A DNA stretch of 64,000 bases from Brachynemurus nebulosus (GCA_035578155.1 JAPWDM010000021.1:4578501-4642500); one strand, 5' to 3'. Shown: positions 20,511 through 29,099, counted from the first letter of the stretch. Program-made: numbers and translations. Notes: generated from the letters alone by a model not told the origin.

Positions 20511-21402
20511 CGCTAGAATCATACGTTGGTCTACGAGTCAAGTTAATCATACATCGGCGTCGTTTCGACGAATGGACTTTTTACGGGGAGTTTTAGAGTT
20601 TATTTGCAAAAAACATTTTTTTTACATAACAATACTACAAAAGCGAACAAAATATTTAAAAAAATTGGATTTGGAAAAGTTTCTTAACGTAAATATTTAT
20701 TAATTTTTTTAATCTTTTTATCAAAGCATATTTTCATTATAAAAATTAAAAAATATATAAATACATGATAATTAATTTATGAACTATTATGAATCAGTGG
20801 ACATGTGTGACTTTACGGAATGTGAAATTTCTCAGTCATAAATATTCCTATAGATATGTAGTTATTTCCCCATTAGGCACATTTGTGAATTGTCTAAAAT
20901 TTGTTAGTAATTTTTCGAATAAGAACTCAAAAAATAATAAAAATTAAAATATTTTCCACAAAATAAATTGTTAATCTTTTATTAAGTCATTCGAAAAGGA
21001 TTCTTTAGTTTTCGATTCAATATATTCAAATTTCAGTATTATGTCGTCTCTATAAGTCAAACAGCTCTAATCATCTTTCACATTATCATAATCATTGAAT
21101 AAATTAATTATAACATCCATATCTTTAATAAATTTTAGAAAAATTAGGAAAACTTTTATATGTGGAGTACAAAATCTTTAAAAAATATAAGTTAATCATA
21201 CATCGTCGTCCTTTTGACGCACGCTATTTCAGTATAAAAAAAACGACAATAGCTATAAACAAAATTTATATGTCTTATGTGTTATAATAACAAATAAATT
21301 AGAAAACAGAAGTTTCACAGTGAGCAGGTACCGACAAGTCACAGTATTGGAGCAGGTAGAGAAGTTCGTTCGTCGTTTTGACGAGTACGTATAATTCTAG
21401 GG
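20511..21402. mobile_element. piggyBac-like MITE
   Basis: 892 bp flanked by TTAA on both sides (20507-20510 and 21403-21406). The ends are inverted: CGCTAGAATCATACG on the left and CCCTAGAATTATACG on the right read backwards. TTAA plus CCCTAGAA-type ends are typical of piggyBac relatives. A subterminal block, gttaatcatacatcg plus a cgtcg-rich tail, is repeated near 20553 and 21191. No transposase is encoded. Confidence 0.75.
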
Positions 21403-21406
21403 TTAA

Positions 21407-21824
21407 GGGTAATGTTGAGGGAGAGAGAAGTTGAAAATTAAAACAATAATACGATGCGGTATGATCATTATATAAGACAAACGCTTTAAGTAGACCAGTC
21501 AACGAGCTCCAAGAAATTATTAAAACATTTATTAGGGGATCCTTTACAATGTCTTCTCATGTCGACTTGTCTTGTTCAGATTTAGAGGTCGATCCAGCTT
21601 TTAAATTTGGAGGGGCACATTTTTTAAAAAGAATATTTCCAAATTATAGTTAATGCTAGAGTCGAATTCAACTGCCATTGTGCACAGCAGTCCCGGACAC
21701 ATGATCAGCGTGATAATCCAGATTTGTAAGAATATCTGGAATGGAACTGGTGAAAACCGATGAAAAGTTTGATTTTTTTTCGTTTGTCACGGTGATGTTA
21801 TGATGTACCTACTGGAGAAAAGCG
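21407..21824. other. No gene recognised
   Basis: Unique-looking AT-rich sequence between the MITE and the 123-bp repeats. No supported open frame. Confidence 0.4.
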
Positions 21825-22395
21825 GGTGCGAGACATACGTAGAAACGCATTTTAAAATGGATAAACTCGCCATGTTGTCCGCGACCAGGTCGTATTACCT
21901 CAAGTTCATTTCTGAATTAGGTAAAATAGTTGTATAGAAAGCGAAAGAATTTAAGAGACCGAGGAGCGACAGACGTGGCGAAATGGATCAACTCGCCATG
22001 TTGTCCGCGACCAGGTCATATTACCTCAAGCTCATTATTGAATTCGGTAAAATTATATAGAAAGCGAACGAGTTTAAGAAGCCGAGGAGCGACAGACGTG
22101 GCGAAATGGATAACTCGCCGTGTTGTCCGCGACCAGGTCATATTACCTCAAGCTCATTATTGAATTCGGTAAAATTATATAGAAAGCGAACGAGTTTAAG
22201 AGACCGAGGAGCGACAGACGTGGCGAAATGGATCAACTCGCCAAGTTGTCCGCGACCAGGTCATTTTATCTCAAGCTTATTTTTGAATTAGGTATGGAAA
22301 CTGATATGGAAAAACAATGTTTTTGGAATATTTTTGTAACTTCAGTCAGGTACCCCATTAGGTAAAATTGTATAGAAAGCGAAAGAGTTTAAGTG
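21825..22395 (+). repeat. 123-bp tandem repeat array
   Basis: Three close copies have gtggcgaaatgga at about 21975, 22098 and 22221, plus degenerate flanking copies. Each unit contains ccgaggagcgacagacgtgg and gtccgcgaccaggtc. Open frames through it are repeat translation, not genes. A 60-bp stretch at 22298-22355 matches, inverted, the 3' UTR of the non-LTR element near 53403-53460. Related repeats recur at 62480-62815. Confidence 0.85.
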
Positions 22396-22674
22396 TTTGT
22401 AAGAGTTTTAGTCTATTTTTTAGTCTATTTCGTTTTGCTTCCATCGTTTTAGTTTTTGCGCAGTTGGATTTTTTGACTTCTTTCTTCAGATTTTTTGGTT
22501 TGGATTTATATTTTAATGTTTCTGATGGACAATAATTGTATTGTAATATAAATAATAATTAGTTGTAATTCGAACGGGGTGGTATGTTGCTACTGTGTTC
22601 GTGTATTAACACCTCTCAAACCTCTTGATTTCTACACAAAACCTAAATCAGGTGTTTATATTCATGAGATTGAT
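22396..22674. other. No gene recognised
   Basis: AT-rich flank between the 123-bp array and the long hairpin. The true left terminus of the Polinton is not visible here. Confidence 0.4.
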
Positions 22675-22885
22675 ATTCGGAAAAAAATCGAATTTAAGTC
22701 ACGCAGTTGCAAATAGCGTTTAAGAAACTCAAACAGCTTGTATTGCGAATTTAGGATATCATCAAAAAGCATAGTATTGAAAATATTATGCTTTTTGATG
22801 ATATCCTAAACTCGCAATACAAACTGTTCGAGTTTCTTAAACGCTATTTACAACTGCGTGACTTAAATTCGATTTTTTTCCGAAT
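22675..22885. repeat. Long hairpin: 99-nt inverted arms with a 13-nt loop
   Basis: The arms 22675-22773 and 22787-22885 are near-perfect inverted copies. The right arm lies exactly where the Polinton major capsid gene loses homology. On the plus strand the right arm reads as LFDDILNSQYKLFEFLKRYL, possibly coding debris. The structure looks like an inverted duplication formed at a breakpoint. Confidence 0.85.
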
Positions 22886-23117
22886 TGTTGGATAATTCCG
22901 CTGTAGTCGATACTGTTTTATCACTCTTCAACAATTGTCCTTCCACGTACAGACAACTTTCGTGCGGCAGCAGGATCAGATCTTGGTTTTGACAGCAGAT
23001 TCGTATTTCGTCGCTGTTTCCAAGCGCATTTAGAAACGGTGAATAGCAGTGATACTCGATGTTTGAAATGCTCTCATCGAAATCGATTCCAGTATTGATG
23101 CTTAAAATGCTGCTCAT
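22863..23117 (-). pseudogene. MCP: Polinton major capsid protein, N-terminal fragment
   Basis: The first 75 or so residues of a double-jelly-roll major capsid protein, the main shell component. Diagnostic stretches are YHCYSPFLNALGNSDEIRIC and CQNQDLILLPHESCLYVEGQ, matching the opening strands of Polinton capsids. Full-length relatives are several hundred residues; here homology ends about residue 75 and the frame runs into the right arm of the hairpin. The ATG overlaps the stop of the upstream small gene (ATGA). It is the last gene of a compact minus-strand capsid cluster and is truncated, so no capsid can come from this copy. Confidence 0.8.
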
Positions 23118-23275
23118 TTTTTTCTCTTCAGCTTGAAACCCAATTGTCGAAGAAATTGTTTGTTCTCTCTTGTTAATGGTGGTCGTTGTTGCTTCTTCCT
23201 CACCGATCCGTTCACCTTGGTGGCAAGTTGTAGACTGATCGGTCGCACCACATTTTCGTCTTTAAATACCAACAT
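23114..23275 (-). CDS. Small basic Polinton protein between penton and MCP
   Basis: A 53-residue open frame, beginning MLVFKDENVVRPISLQLA and ending in a run of Lys and Arg (GFKLKRKK). The ATG comes 2 nt after the penton stop, and the TGA overlaps the MCP start codon as ATGA, so it looks like a real member of the capsid cluster. The size, basic charge and position would suit a DNA-condensing core protein or a capsid cofactor, comparable to small basic adenoviral core proteins, but this is inference. I do not recognise a named family. Confidence 0.6.
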   Translation of the reverse strand: MLVFKDENVVRPISLQLATKVNGSVRKKQQRPPLTRENKQFLRQLGFKLKRKK

Positions 23276-23277
23276 TT

Positions 23278-23977
23278 TCACGCCGGCTTCAAATGCAACT
23301 TGACTGTTATCGTTTCGCCTCGAAAATTCACTAAATTACCGTCTTGATCCACAATTCGTAAAACTAGAGATGTTATCCGTCTCACGGTCACCGGCATATA
23401 AATAACTGTATTCGGTGATTCGCTTATTTTATACCCAGGTTCCACTTGAATCGAAAACGAATAAATATTATGTGCTGGAACGTTGTTCAGGTAGCTGTTC
23501 GTTGTAATGTTTGTTTCAACTTGTATCAGATTCACTTTCATGATATTCGTTGGTTTATCCGAATAGTGGTAATGACCAGTTGCAAGTTTTCGCTTACTGA
23601 AGCCAAGTAGCGAGCCAATTGTTCGTTCTTGATCGAAATGAATTGTTTCCGTACATTTTATTTCACTTTTTAGCGTATTGTTATTCGCACGAAGTATAAG
23701 TTGCGGGCTATCACCCGGTTTTCTCTTCTCTAGTATCCGATCTTCTATTTGAAACTCCAAATCTTCCAGATCATAATTGCCGACAGGCATCTCGATGCAT
23801 TTCACTTCTCCATCACCGTAATGGAATAAATTATTTGTTTCGTCGATATTTGGCACTGCATTGTATGTTTCAAAATTGACCAACCCGGCATACATAATCA
23901 CCCGGCAAATCGATGGTTGGAAAATACTCAGCTGTTAGTATAGATGAATCACCACTTAACGTTAATGCTAACGACAT
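23278..23977 (-). pseudogene. mCP: Polinton minor capsid (penton) protein, frameshifted near the N-terminus
   Basis: The single-jelly-roll vertex protein of the Polinton capsid. The long frame (23278-23901) has LVNFETYNAVPNIDETNNLF, a ten-strand-like alternating pattern, IGSLLGFSKRKL, and a C-terminal block VRRITSLVLRIVDQDG, as in Polinton penton proteins. The first 26 or so residues (from ATG at 23977) are in a different frame, and a small indel near 23895 separates them. The length of about 230 residues is usual. The gene is 46 nt downstream of the protease and 2 nt upstream of the basic protein. Confidence 0.75.
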
Positions 23978-24023
23978 GGTGACTAAGATACGAATGACAG
24001 AAACTTCTTGCCACGAGTATATT

Positions 24024-24419
24024 TTAAGTATAGATGAGAAGTGCAACAAAATTATTTGTATTCCATAAAAATTCTAGACATAAATGTCCGCAGTTGTACT
24101 GTTCATAATTTTGATATCTGTTATAATTATATTTAATATTATTGCCATGTAAATATTGTACAACTTCTGCGGGTGGTGACAAATTTCCAAAACTATCAAA
24201 GTATTCGACGTTCTTGTTATCTTTGGCGTACGCTACCCAATGGCTTCCTGGTCCTGATGAATTATCCAAATTGACGACTCCACACTCCTTTCGCCTTGGA
24301 CGTTTCGGTAAATCATCTCTCATGAACACGCCACGAAAATTGGATAAATATTTGTTTCCAAACTGATAAATATCGTGATCAGTTAATGGTCGATCGGGTA
24401 GCTCGCTTAGCGGTTTTTT
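24024..24419 (-). CDS. PRO: Polinton cysteine protease (adenain-like)
   Basis: Capsid maturation protease related to adenovirus protease. The triad is visible: His in GSHWVAY, Asp in VEYFDSFG, Cys in QYNCGHLCLEFL. Upstream is RGVFMRDDLPKRPRRKECG, a conserved Polinton protease block. The conserved N-terminal part (PLSELPDRPLTDHDIYQFGN) lies in the same frame above 24330, but no ATG precedes it. The frame meets the end of the PLA2 gene at a -1 shift over A AAA AAC. The protein is therefore most simply made as a frameshift extension of the PLA2-like protein. About 130 residues from the shift site. The frame is intact. Confidence 0.8.
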   Translation of the reverse strand, partial: KKPLSELPDRPLTDHDIYQFGNKYLSNFRGVFMRDDLPKRPRRKECGVVNLDNSSGPGSHWVAYAKDNKNVEYFDSFGNLSPPAEVVQYLHGNNIKYNYNRYQNYEQYNCGHLCLEFLWNTNNFVALLIYT

Positions 24420-25240
24420 GGTTCGATGTAAAGTCCCAAACCTCTTCTGTATGGTTTCAAATAAAGTCCAGTTCCAGATTTGGATCCAAGTGCAATTGCT
24501 TCCATCATCCTGTTATGACGTTCATTTTCATCCAATTGTTTCTTTGCTGTTTTATAAGCATTTACTGCTTTCGCAACACCGGCAGCACCTCCGGCAAGTG
24601 ATCCTACAGCAGACAGGCCAGCAAAAAGTGGAACCAGGAATGGTAAAATTCCGCCAGTTTTTGGTATTGGAATGATTCTCGGTGTTGTAGATTGACTGTC
24701 CTTCTTCTTCTTGAAAATAATCTTCGCAGCTTTCAGTGCAAATTTTATCGCATTCTTAATAGTTTTCGGCTTCTTTTTCTTCAATATGCTTCTCAAATCA
24801 CGAATTCCGGCACCAAATATTAATTTCTGTCCTTTTTTGTTCTTCTTCTTTGAATGACCCATTTCTAGTTTTACTTTCGACTTCATCGCGTTCGTTACAG
24901 CCCAAGCAGCAGCTCGCTCGCCAAGATTTGCGTCCGACGATTTAACTCGCTCCCACGCTTTATCAGCTAGTATTAAATCAGCTTTATGTCGATCTTCAAT
25001 ATCTTTAAACTGTGAATAGGCGATGTCGTGTTCTTTGCATGCAGCGTCCAATTTGTTGATACCCGGATCACCTCGTAACAATCGCTCGCGCAGTCTAGTT
25101 CCAGGTCCACAATACTGATAGCCAGGTATATGAAGTTCAAATGGTAATTTGTTGATTATTCCGTTTACTATGCCACAACCGGATTTTCTCACACCGCTTG
25201 TCTTCTCACGACTAACTGCTAGTTGTTTCCGCGTCAACAT
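24407..25240 (-). CDS. PLA2-like domain minor capsid protein of Polinton
   Basis: A 277-residue protein whose N-terminal part resembles the phospholipase A2-like domain of parvovirus VP1: YCGPGT at residues 43-48 (calcium loop) and HD at 71-72 (catalytic pair) in ACKEHDIAYS. Such domains break endosomal membranes in parvoviruses; the same role here is inference. Then come Lys-rich stretches (HSKKKNKKGQK, LKKKKPK), possibly nuclear targeting or DNA binding, then a Gly/Ala/Leu hydrophobic segment near residues 195-225 (GGILPFLVPLFAGL), recalling membrane-active minor capsid proteins. The C-terminus GLYLKPYRRGLGLY is repetitive. The ATG at 25240 faces the ATPase gene across a duplicated promoter region. 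The frame is intact. Confidence 0.8.
   Translation of the reverse strand: MLTRKQLAVSREKTSGVRKSGCGIVNGIINKLPFELHIPGYQYCGPGTRLRERLLRGDPGINKLDAACKEHDIAYSQFKDIEDRHKADLILADKAWERVKSSDANLGERAAAWAVTNAMKSKVKLEMGHSKKKNKKGQKLIFGAGIRDLRSILKKKKPKTIKNAIKFALKAAKIIFKKKKDSQSTTPRIIPIPKTGGILPFLVPLFAGLSAVGSLAGGAAGVAKAVNAYKTAKKQLDENERHNRMMEAIALGSKSGTGLYLKPYRRGLGLYIEPKNR
24413..24419 (-). promoter_or_regulatory. -1 frameshift heptamer A-AAA-AAC at the PLA2/protease junction
   Basis: The PLA2 frame reads CCA AAA AAC CGC TAA, so A AAA AAC is in the required phase two codons before the stop. A -1 shift enters the protease frame as AAA AAA CCG CTA, without an intervening stop. The protease has no in-frame ATG before its conserved start. 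Confidence 0.7.
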
Positions 25241-25483
25241 TTAAAAGTGAACTGAAAACAAAAGAACAGATGCTGTACTATTTATATATGTTATAAATAT
25301 GCTGGAAATTTACTCAACTTTATTAGTATGTCACAACCGGATCTTTTCACACCGCTTGTCTTCTCACGACTAACTGCTAGCTGTTTCCGCGTCGACATTT
25401 AAAGTGAACTGAAAACAAAAGAACAGATGCTGTACTATTTATATATGTTATAAATATGCTGGAAATTTACTCAACTTTATTAG
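25169..25483. repeat. Tandem 158-bp duplication covering the divergent promoter
   Basis: The unit at 25169-25326 is repeated at 25327-25483 with a few changes. It includes the first codons of the PLA2 gene on the minus strand and an AT-rich TATA-like stretch (tatttatatatgttataaatat split over the unit). The second copy lies just before the ATPase start at 25515. It probably duplicates a bidirectional promoter. Confidence 0.85.
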
Positions 25484-25514
25484 TATGAGAGATAGTGTTA
25501 TCTGATCAACATCG

Positions 25515-26215
25515 ATGACGATGTCTTCTTCATTCGTTAAACAACCGGAGACGCTGCCAATGGAAAATTTCGAGTTTTCATCTGATGAGACTAATGTCAA
25601 GAAAAATGGTCCACTGTTGCCGACGAGTATTAGAGCGATCATCTGCGGTCCAAGTGGATGCGGCAAAACGTCACTTCTACTATCACTTATCCAGGATCCT
25701 AATGGTGTGGCATTTGAAAACATATACATCTATTCCAAAACATTACACCAACCGAAATATCAATATCTGAAACGAATCATTAAAAGTGTTAAAGGTTTCG
25801 GTTATTTTACATACTCTAATAACGATGACGTCATACCGCCGAAAGAAGCGCGACCAAATTTGCTGGTAATATTCGACGATTGATCTGCGCGGGAGAAAAA
25901 AGCCATAACAGAGGAATATTTTAGCCACTCTCGACACTACAATGATGATTATTTCTACTTGACGCAAACGTATACAGCGGCACCCAAACATCATGTACGG
26001 GATAATGCGAATCTTGTTACAGTCTTCAAACAGGATGATCTCAACCTCAGACATATCTATGATGATCATAATAACTCCGACATGTCGTTCAATCAATTCA
26101 AAGAATTATGCAGAGAGTGTTGGCGTGATAACTATGGCTTTTTAACTATTTGCAAAGAAGATGATATACGCAATGGAAGATACCGAAGCAAGTTTGACCA
26201 CTTCTGGAAAAGATA
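25515..26215 (+). pseudogene. ATPase: Polinton genome-packaging ATPase, one in-frame stop
   Basis: FtsK/HerA-type (A32-like) ATPase that packages DNA into capsids. Walker A is GPSGCGKTS at residues about 45-53, and Walker B is NLLVIFDD near residue 118. A TGA at 25881-25883 directly follows Walker B, and the same frame continues to 26215 with EEYFSHSRHYNDDYFYLTQT, RDNANLVTVFKQDD and NYGFLTICKEDD. Apart from the stop the gene looks complete at about 233 residues, the usual size. Alternative ATG codons at 25515 and a few codons later cannot be separated. Confidence 0.8.
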
Positions 26216-26218
26216 AAC

Positions 26219-26345
26219 ATCTGAAAGCCGCTTCTAAGCTGGTTCTAAGCTGCTTCCAAGCTGGTTCTAAGCTGCTTCCAAGCTGGTTCTAAGCTGCTCC
26301 TAAGCTGCACCTAAACTGCTACCAAGCTGCTTCTATATTGATCCA
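26219..26345 (+). repeat. 22-bp minisatellite
   Basis: Repeated aagctggttctaagctgctt-type units, about five to six degenerate copies, between the ATPase and the DUF8207-like gene. The repeats leave no long open frame. Confidence 0.8.
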
Positions 26346-26481
26346 AACATTTTTCGAACTGGTTTGGTAGCCGGTATAGCAGTTTCGAACTGGTTCGACT
26401 AAATACAACCATATAAATACAGCAGTCGCATGCGATAGAGCTTCAGTTCTTGAGAAATCGTTCTAAGAAGCAGTCATCGAG

Positions 26482-27567
26482 ATGGATAAAAAGACGATTA
26501 AAAAGAACATTATAAAAGCGGCAAGCAATATACGTAAAAAATTTAATGCTTTACGATCCGGAAAACTGGAGTCAAATATGCTGCTGCAAAGTACACTGGA
26601 ACCAGTCACTACTCCGCTTAAAGAAATAGCTACAAAGTTAAATGGTGACAAGAAGAAACATCCTATTAAAGTGGAAACAAAAGAAGAAGAAGAGGCGCAA
26701 GTATCGGATACGTTCACACCTAAAAGTAAAAAGAAAAAATTGGAAAAACAAACAGCAAACTACTATACTCTACCAACAAACGAGGAAGATACTTCAATAC
26801 AAGATATTCCAGAGGATGTTTTTGAATCGTATCCAGAAGAACAAAATGTATTTGAAACACCAAAATTTCTCGGATCAGCGCAAAGTGTTGCTCGAAAATT
26901 GATGCCAACACCTGAAGATTTTCCAAAACAGTTTGGACCAATAGCAAGAAAATACTTACAACTATACCTTCAACCCAACAGCGGATTTGATGTGGTATAC
27001 GGACCGTACAAAAAAGATGATGAATGGATGATTGGAAATCAATCGTTTCAAATAGCTGGTGATGATATAATAATTGGTGATATTGTGTACGAAGGAACAC
27101 CTGGATTATATGAATTGATTTTCATGAACTCGCCAAAAATTGGTTCATATCATACCAAAGATTTAAATGCGTATAAACAAATTTTAAAGCAAACAAATGC
27201 ACATAGAAAAAATTACAGTCCAAACCAGCAAATAAAAGGCAGCTCGAGTTATAAATACATAAACATTATTAGTCAGTTGTTCCCAATCAGTTCCGTTAAA
27301 AAACATATACCAAGAAAAATATATGATACAAGAAGTCGTGTCGGTGGTGCTCCAAAATCTGCTAGTGTCGGCGGTACTCCAAGATCGGGACATGGTCTGA
27401 TGCAGTTTAATAATTTGAGAAAAGACTATATATACTGGGACAATGCGAATGAACTGGTCAGTAGACTACGATTATTAGTGGCGTCACAAGAAGCTGGACA
27501 CAGCGGTCACAATAACGAAATAATATCCATCATTGAAGAACTGAAAGAAGCAGATATCAACGAGTGA
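26482..27567 (+). CDS. DUF8207-like Polinton protein
   Basis: A 361-residue protein of unknown function found in arthropod Polintons. The N-terminus is Lys-rich (IRKKFNALRSGK, then KSKKKKLEKQ). The central block, residues about 155-255, has FGPIARKYLQLYL, WMIGNQSFQIAGDDIIIGD and YEGTPGLYELIF, matching my memory of DUF8207. The C-terminal block (residues 310-358) has LRLLVASQEAGHSGHNNEII, also typical. It is one of the few undamaged Polinton genes here. Its stop overlaps the next start codon as ATGA at 27564-27567, suggesting coupled expression. A structural or core role is possible, but not shown by sequence. Confidence 0.7.
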   Translation: MDKKTIKKNIIKAASNIRKKFNALRSGKLESNMLLQSTLEPVTTPLKEIATKLNGDKKKHPIKVETKEEEEAQVSDTFTPKSKKKKLEKQTANYYTLPTNEEDTSIQDIPEDVFESYPEEQNVFETPKFLGSAQSVARKLMPTPEDFPKQFGPIARKYLQLYLQPNSGFDVVYGPYKKDDEWMIGNQSFQIAGDDIIIGDIVYEGTPGLYELIFMNSPKIGSYHTKDLNAYKQILKQTNAHRKNYSPNQQIKGSSSYKYINIISQLFPISSVKKHIPRKIYDTRSRVGGAPKSASVGGTPRSGHGLMQFNNLRKDYIYWDNANELVSRLRLLVASQEAGHSGHNNEIISIIEELKEADINE

Positions 27568-27986
27568 AAATGGACAAATTCGGTCGTGTGCGTAACAGAA
27601 ACATAACTATTGACAAATTCGGCCGAGTGCATGATAAAAGTATTAAGAAGCAGATTGTTAAAGACATTGTTTTGAAGATGACGCAATCGGGGAACTATGA
27701 TTTTGGAAACAGACAACTAACCAATATAAAGGATCCGACTGATGATCAAGATGTGGTGAATCTGAAATTTTTAAAGAGTTTTACAACAGAGTAACTTGCC
27801 GAACTAACAGAAACAGTCGAAATCATCAAAACAAAGATTGAAAATGCTACAAACCTGCTGACCCAGGCAATGCAGCTTTCTACGCAGAATAAATTATGGA
27901 TGAATCGAGAAATTTTCGCATTTAATCGTCGAATGTCGAGGACTGAAGAACGTCTTGATAAATTGCTGAAACCTGCTGAGACGTAA
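27564..27986 (+). pseudogene. Polinton fibre-like / coiled-coil protein with in-frame stop
   Basis: The start repeats the motif DKFGRVRNRNITI / DKFGRVHDKSIKK, then NYDFGNRQLTNIKDPTDDQD and VVNLKFLKSF, a pattern reminiscent of trimeric fibre shafts of phages and viruses. A TAA at 27792-27794 is followed in the same frame by a 63-residue segment with heptad spacing (ETVEIIKTKIENATNLL, REIFAFNRRMSRTEERL), a likely coiled coil, ending at TAA 27984-27986. Total about 140 residues if the stop were absent. It overlaps the DUF8207-like gene by four bases and ends one base before the integrase ATG. A receptor fibre role is inference. Confidence 0.5.
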
Positions 27987-27987
27987 A

Positions 27988-28534
27988 ATGAGCAAAGCAC
28001 AAGTGGTTCGTGAACTACATAAACCAGCGCGAAAAAATTTTCCACGCAGACGTGTGATTGTGAAAGGAATTGACGATCTCTGGCAATGTGATTTAATGGA
28101 CAGTTACAATTCACGGAAACATAGAACAATAAAAATGCGACCACGTGATGTAACACCAAGCAAGGAGAAATTGCTCCTTTCAACTGTTTACAATCATATA
28201 AAAGTTGTGGATCTACCGAAATATGATGTTGGCGATGTGGTTCGCATTAGCAAACATAATCTCAATTCGATAAAGGATATCTACCATCATGGACGACGGA
28301 ACTTTTTAAAATCAATAAAGTGCGATTAACCAATCCGGTTACGTATCTGTTAGAAGATTATCATGGTAATCCGATTAAAGGTGGATTCTACCAAGAGGAA
28401 TTACAAAAAGTTAAATATCCAGACGTATATTTAGTGGAAAAGGTGTTGAAAAAAAGAAAGATAAAGTATACGTGAAGTGGCTCGGCTTCCCAAGTAGCGC
28501 CAATAGCTGGATTGATAGCAAAGACTTGGTATGA
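27988..28534 (+). pseudogene. INT: Polinton retroviral-type integrase with chromodomain, core deleted
   Basis: The Polinton integrase inserts the element into host DNA. The N-terminal piece VVRELHKPARKNFPRRRVIV and LWQCDLMD is the entry to the catalytic core; the next residues (SYNSRKHRTIKMRPRDV) belong to the region after the core, so the DDE domain is mostly deleted. Then KYDVGDVVRISKH matches the C-terminal SH3-like domain. Near 28280-28300 the frame shifts; after it, KINKVRLTNPVTYLLEDYHG and a chromodomain-like VYVKWLGFPSSANSWI follow, with another shift near 28450. It ends at TGA 28532-28534. It is non-functional as an integrase. Confidence 0.7.
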
Positions 28535-28657
28535 TATCCCCACCAACATGGAGCAGCGAATATGCATGATTGGCCGGAGCAGTCGCAGTATCCCCCACCA
28601 ACATGGAGCAGCGAATACGCTTGATGGGCTGGAGCAGTTGCAGTATCCCCCACCAAG
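28535..28657 (+). repeat. 54-bp tandem duplication
   Basis: Two copies plus a partial third of tatccc(c)caccaacatggagcagcg..., starting at 28535, 28589 and 28644, directly after the integrase stop. It lies at the 5' end of the following open frame. Confidence 0.8.
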
Positions 28658-29099
28658 AGATCGTGCATTTTTTTTTCCTGAAAAAATAACATCAGCTATT
28701 GAATGGGGTTCGTCTGTGGAAACTTTTGATCTTCTATTCACACTTACCTTCAACGAATCTGATATTGGAAAAGACCGCCTAGATGGATTCGACACGCTGA
28801 CATACTTTCTTACGTTGTGGATGTGAAAAACGATAACATATGCTCGTCCGGAACTGCTGGATCGTATATTGAAACTTGTGGAAGAACATGGTATTCCTCC
28901 ATTGTGCTTCAATCCAAAGAGCGTAGAAGAAGACGGTGAATTATTGGAGTGGATCGTGCAGAACATTGAAAAAGGCACAGCCAATCAATTGGCACTCCTA
29001 GGCTGGGAAAGTGGTCCGGATGTGGGGACGTGGTCGTCGACGAACTTACAAGACTACTTAGATATATACAAAATTTTAAATACAAATTTCAATATTTAA
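28658..29099 (+). pseudogene. Unidentified Polinton-associated protein with in-frame TGA
   Basis: One frame open through 28512-29099 except for a TGA at 28824-28826. The first part (FFFPEKITSAIEWGSSVETF, DLLFTLTFNESDIGKDRL) and the second (RPELLDRILKLVEEHGIPPL, WIVQNIEKGTANQLALLGWE) both look like folded protein and not repeat. I do not recognise the family. It lies between integrase and DNA polymerase in the position of a Polinton accessory gene, so it is more likely part of the element than a host gene. Confidence in function is nil. Confidence 0.4.

Noticed and set aside
21930..22291. Open frames of repeating Arg/Ser-rich peptides (YRKR, DVAKWI, CCPRPGH)
   Set aside because: They are translations of the 123-bp tandem repeat in several frames; no start context or protein-like conservation.
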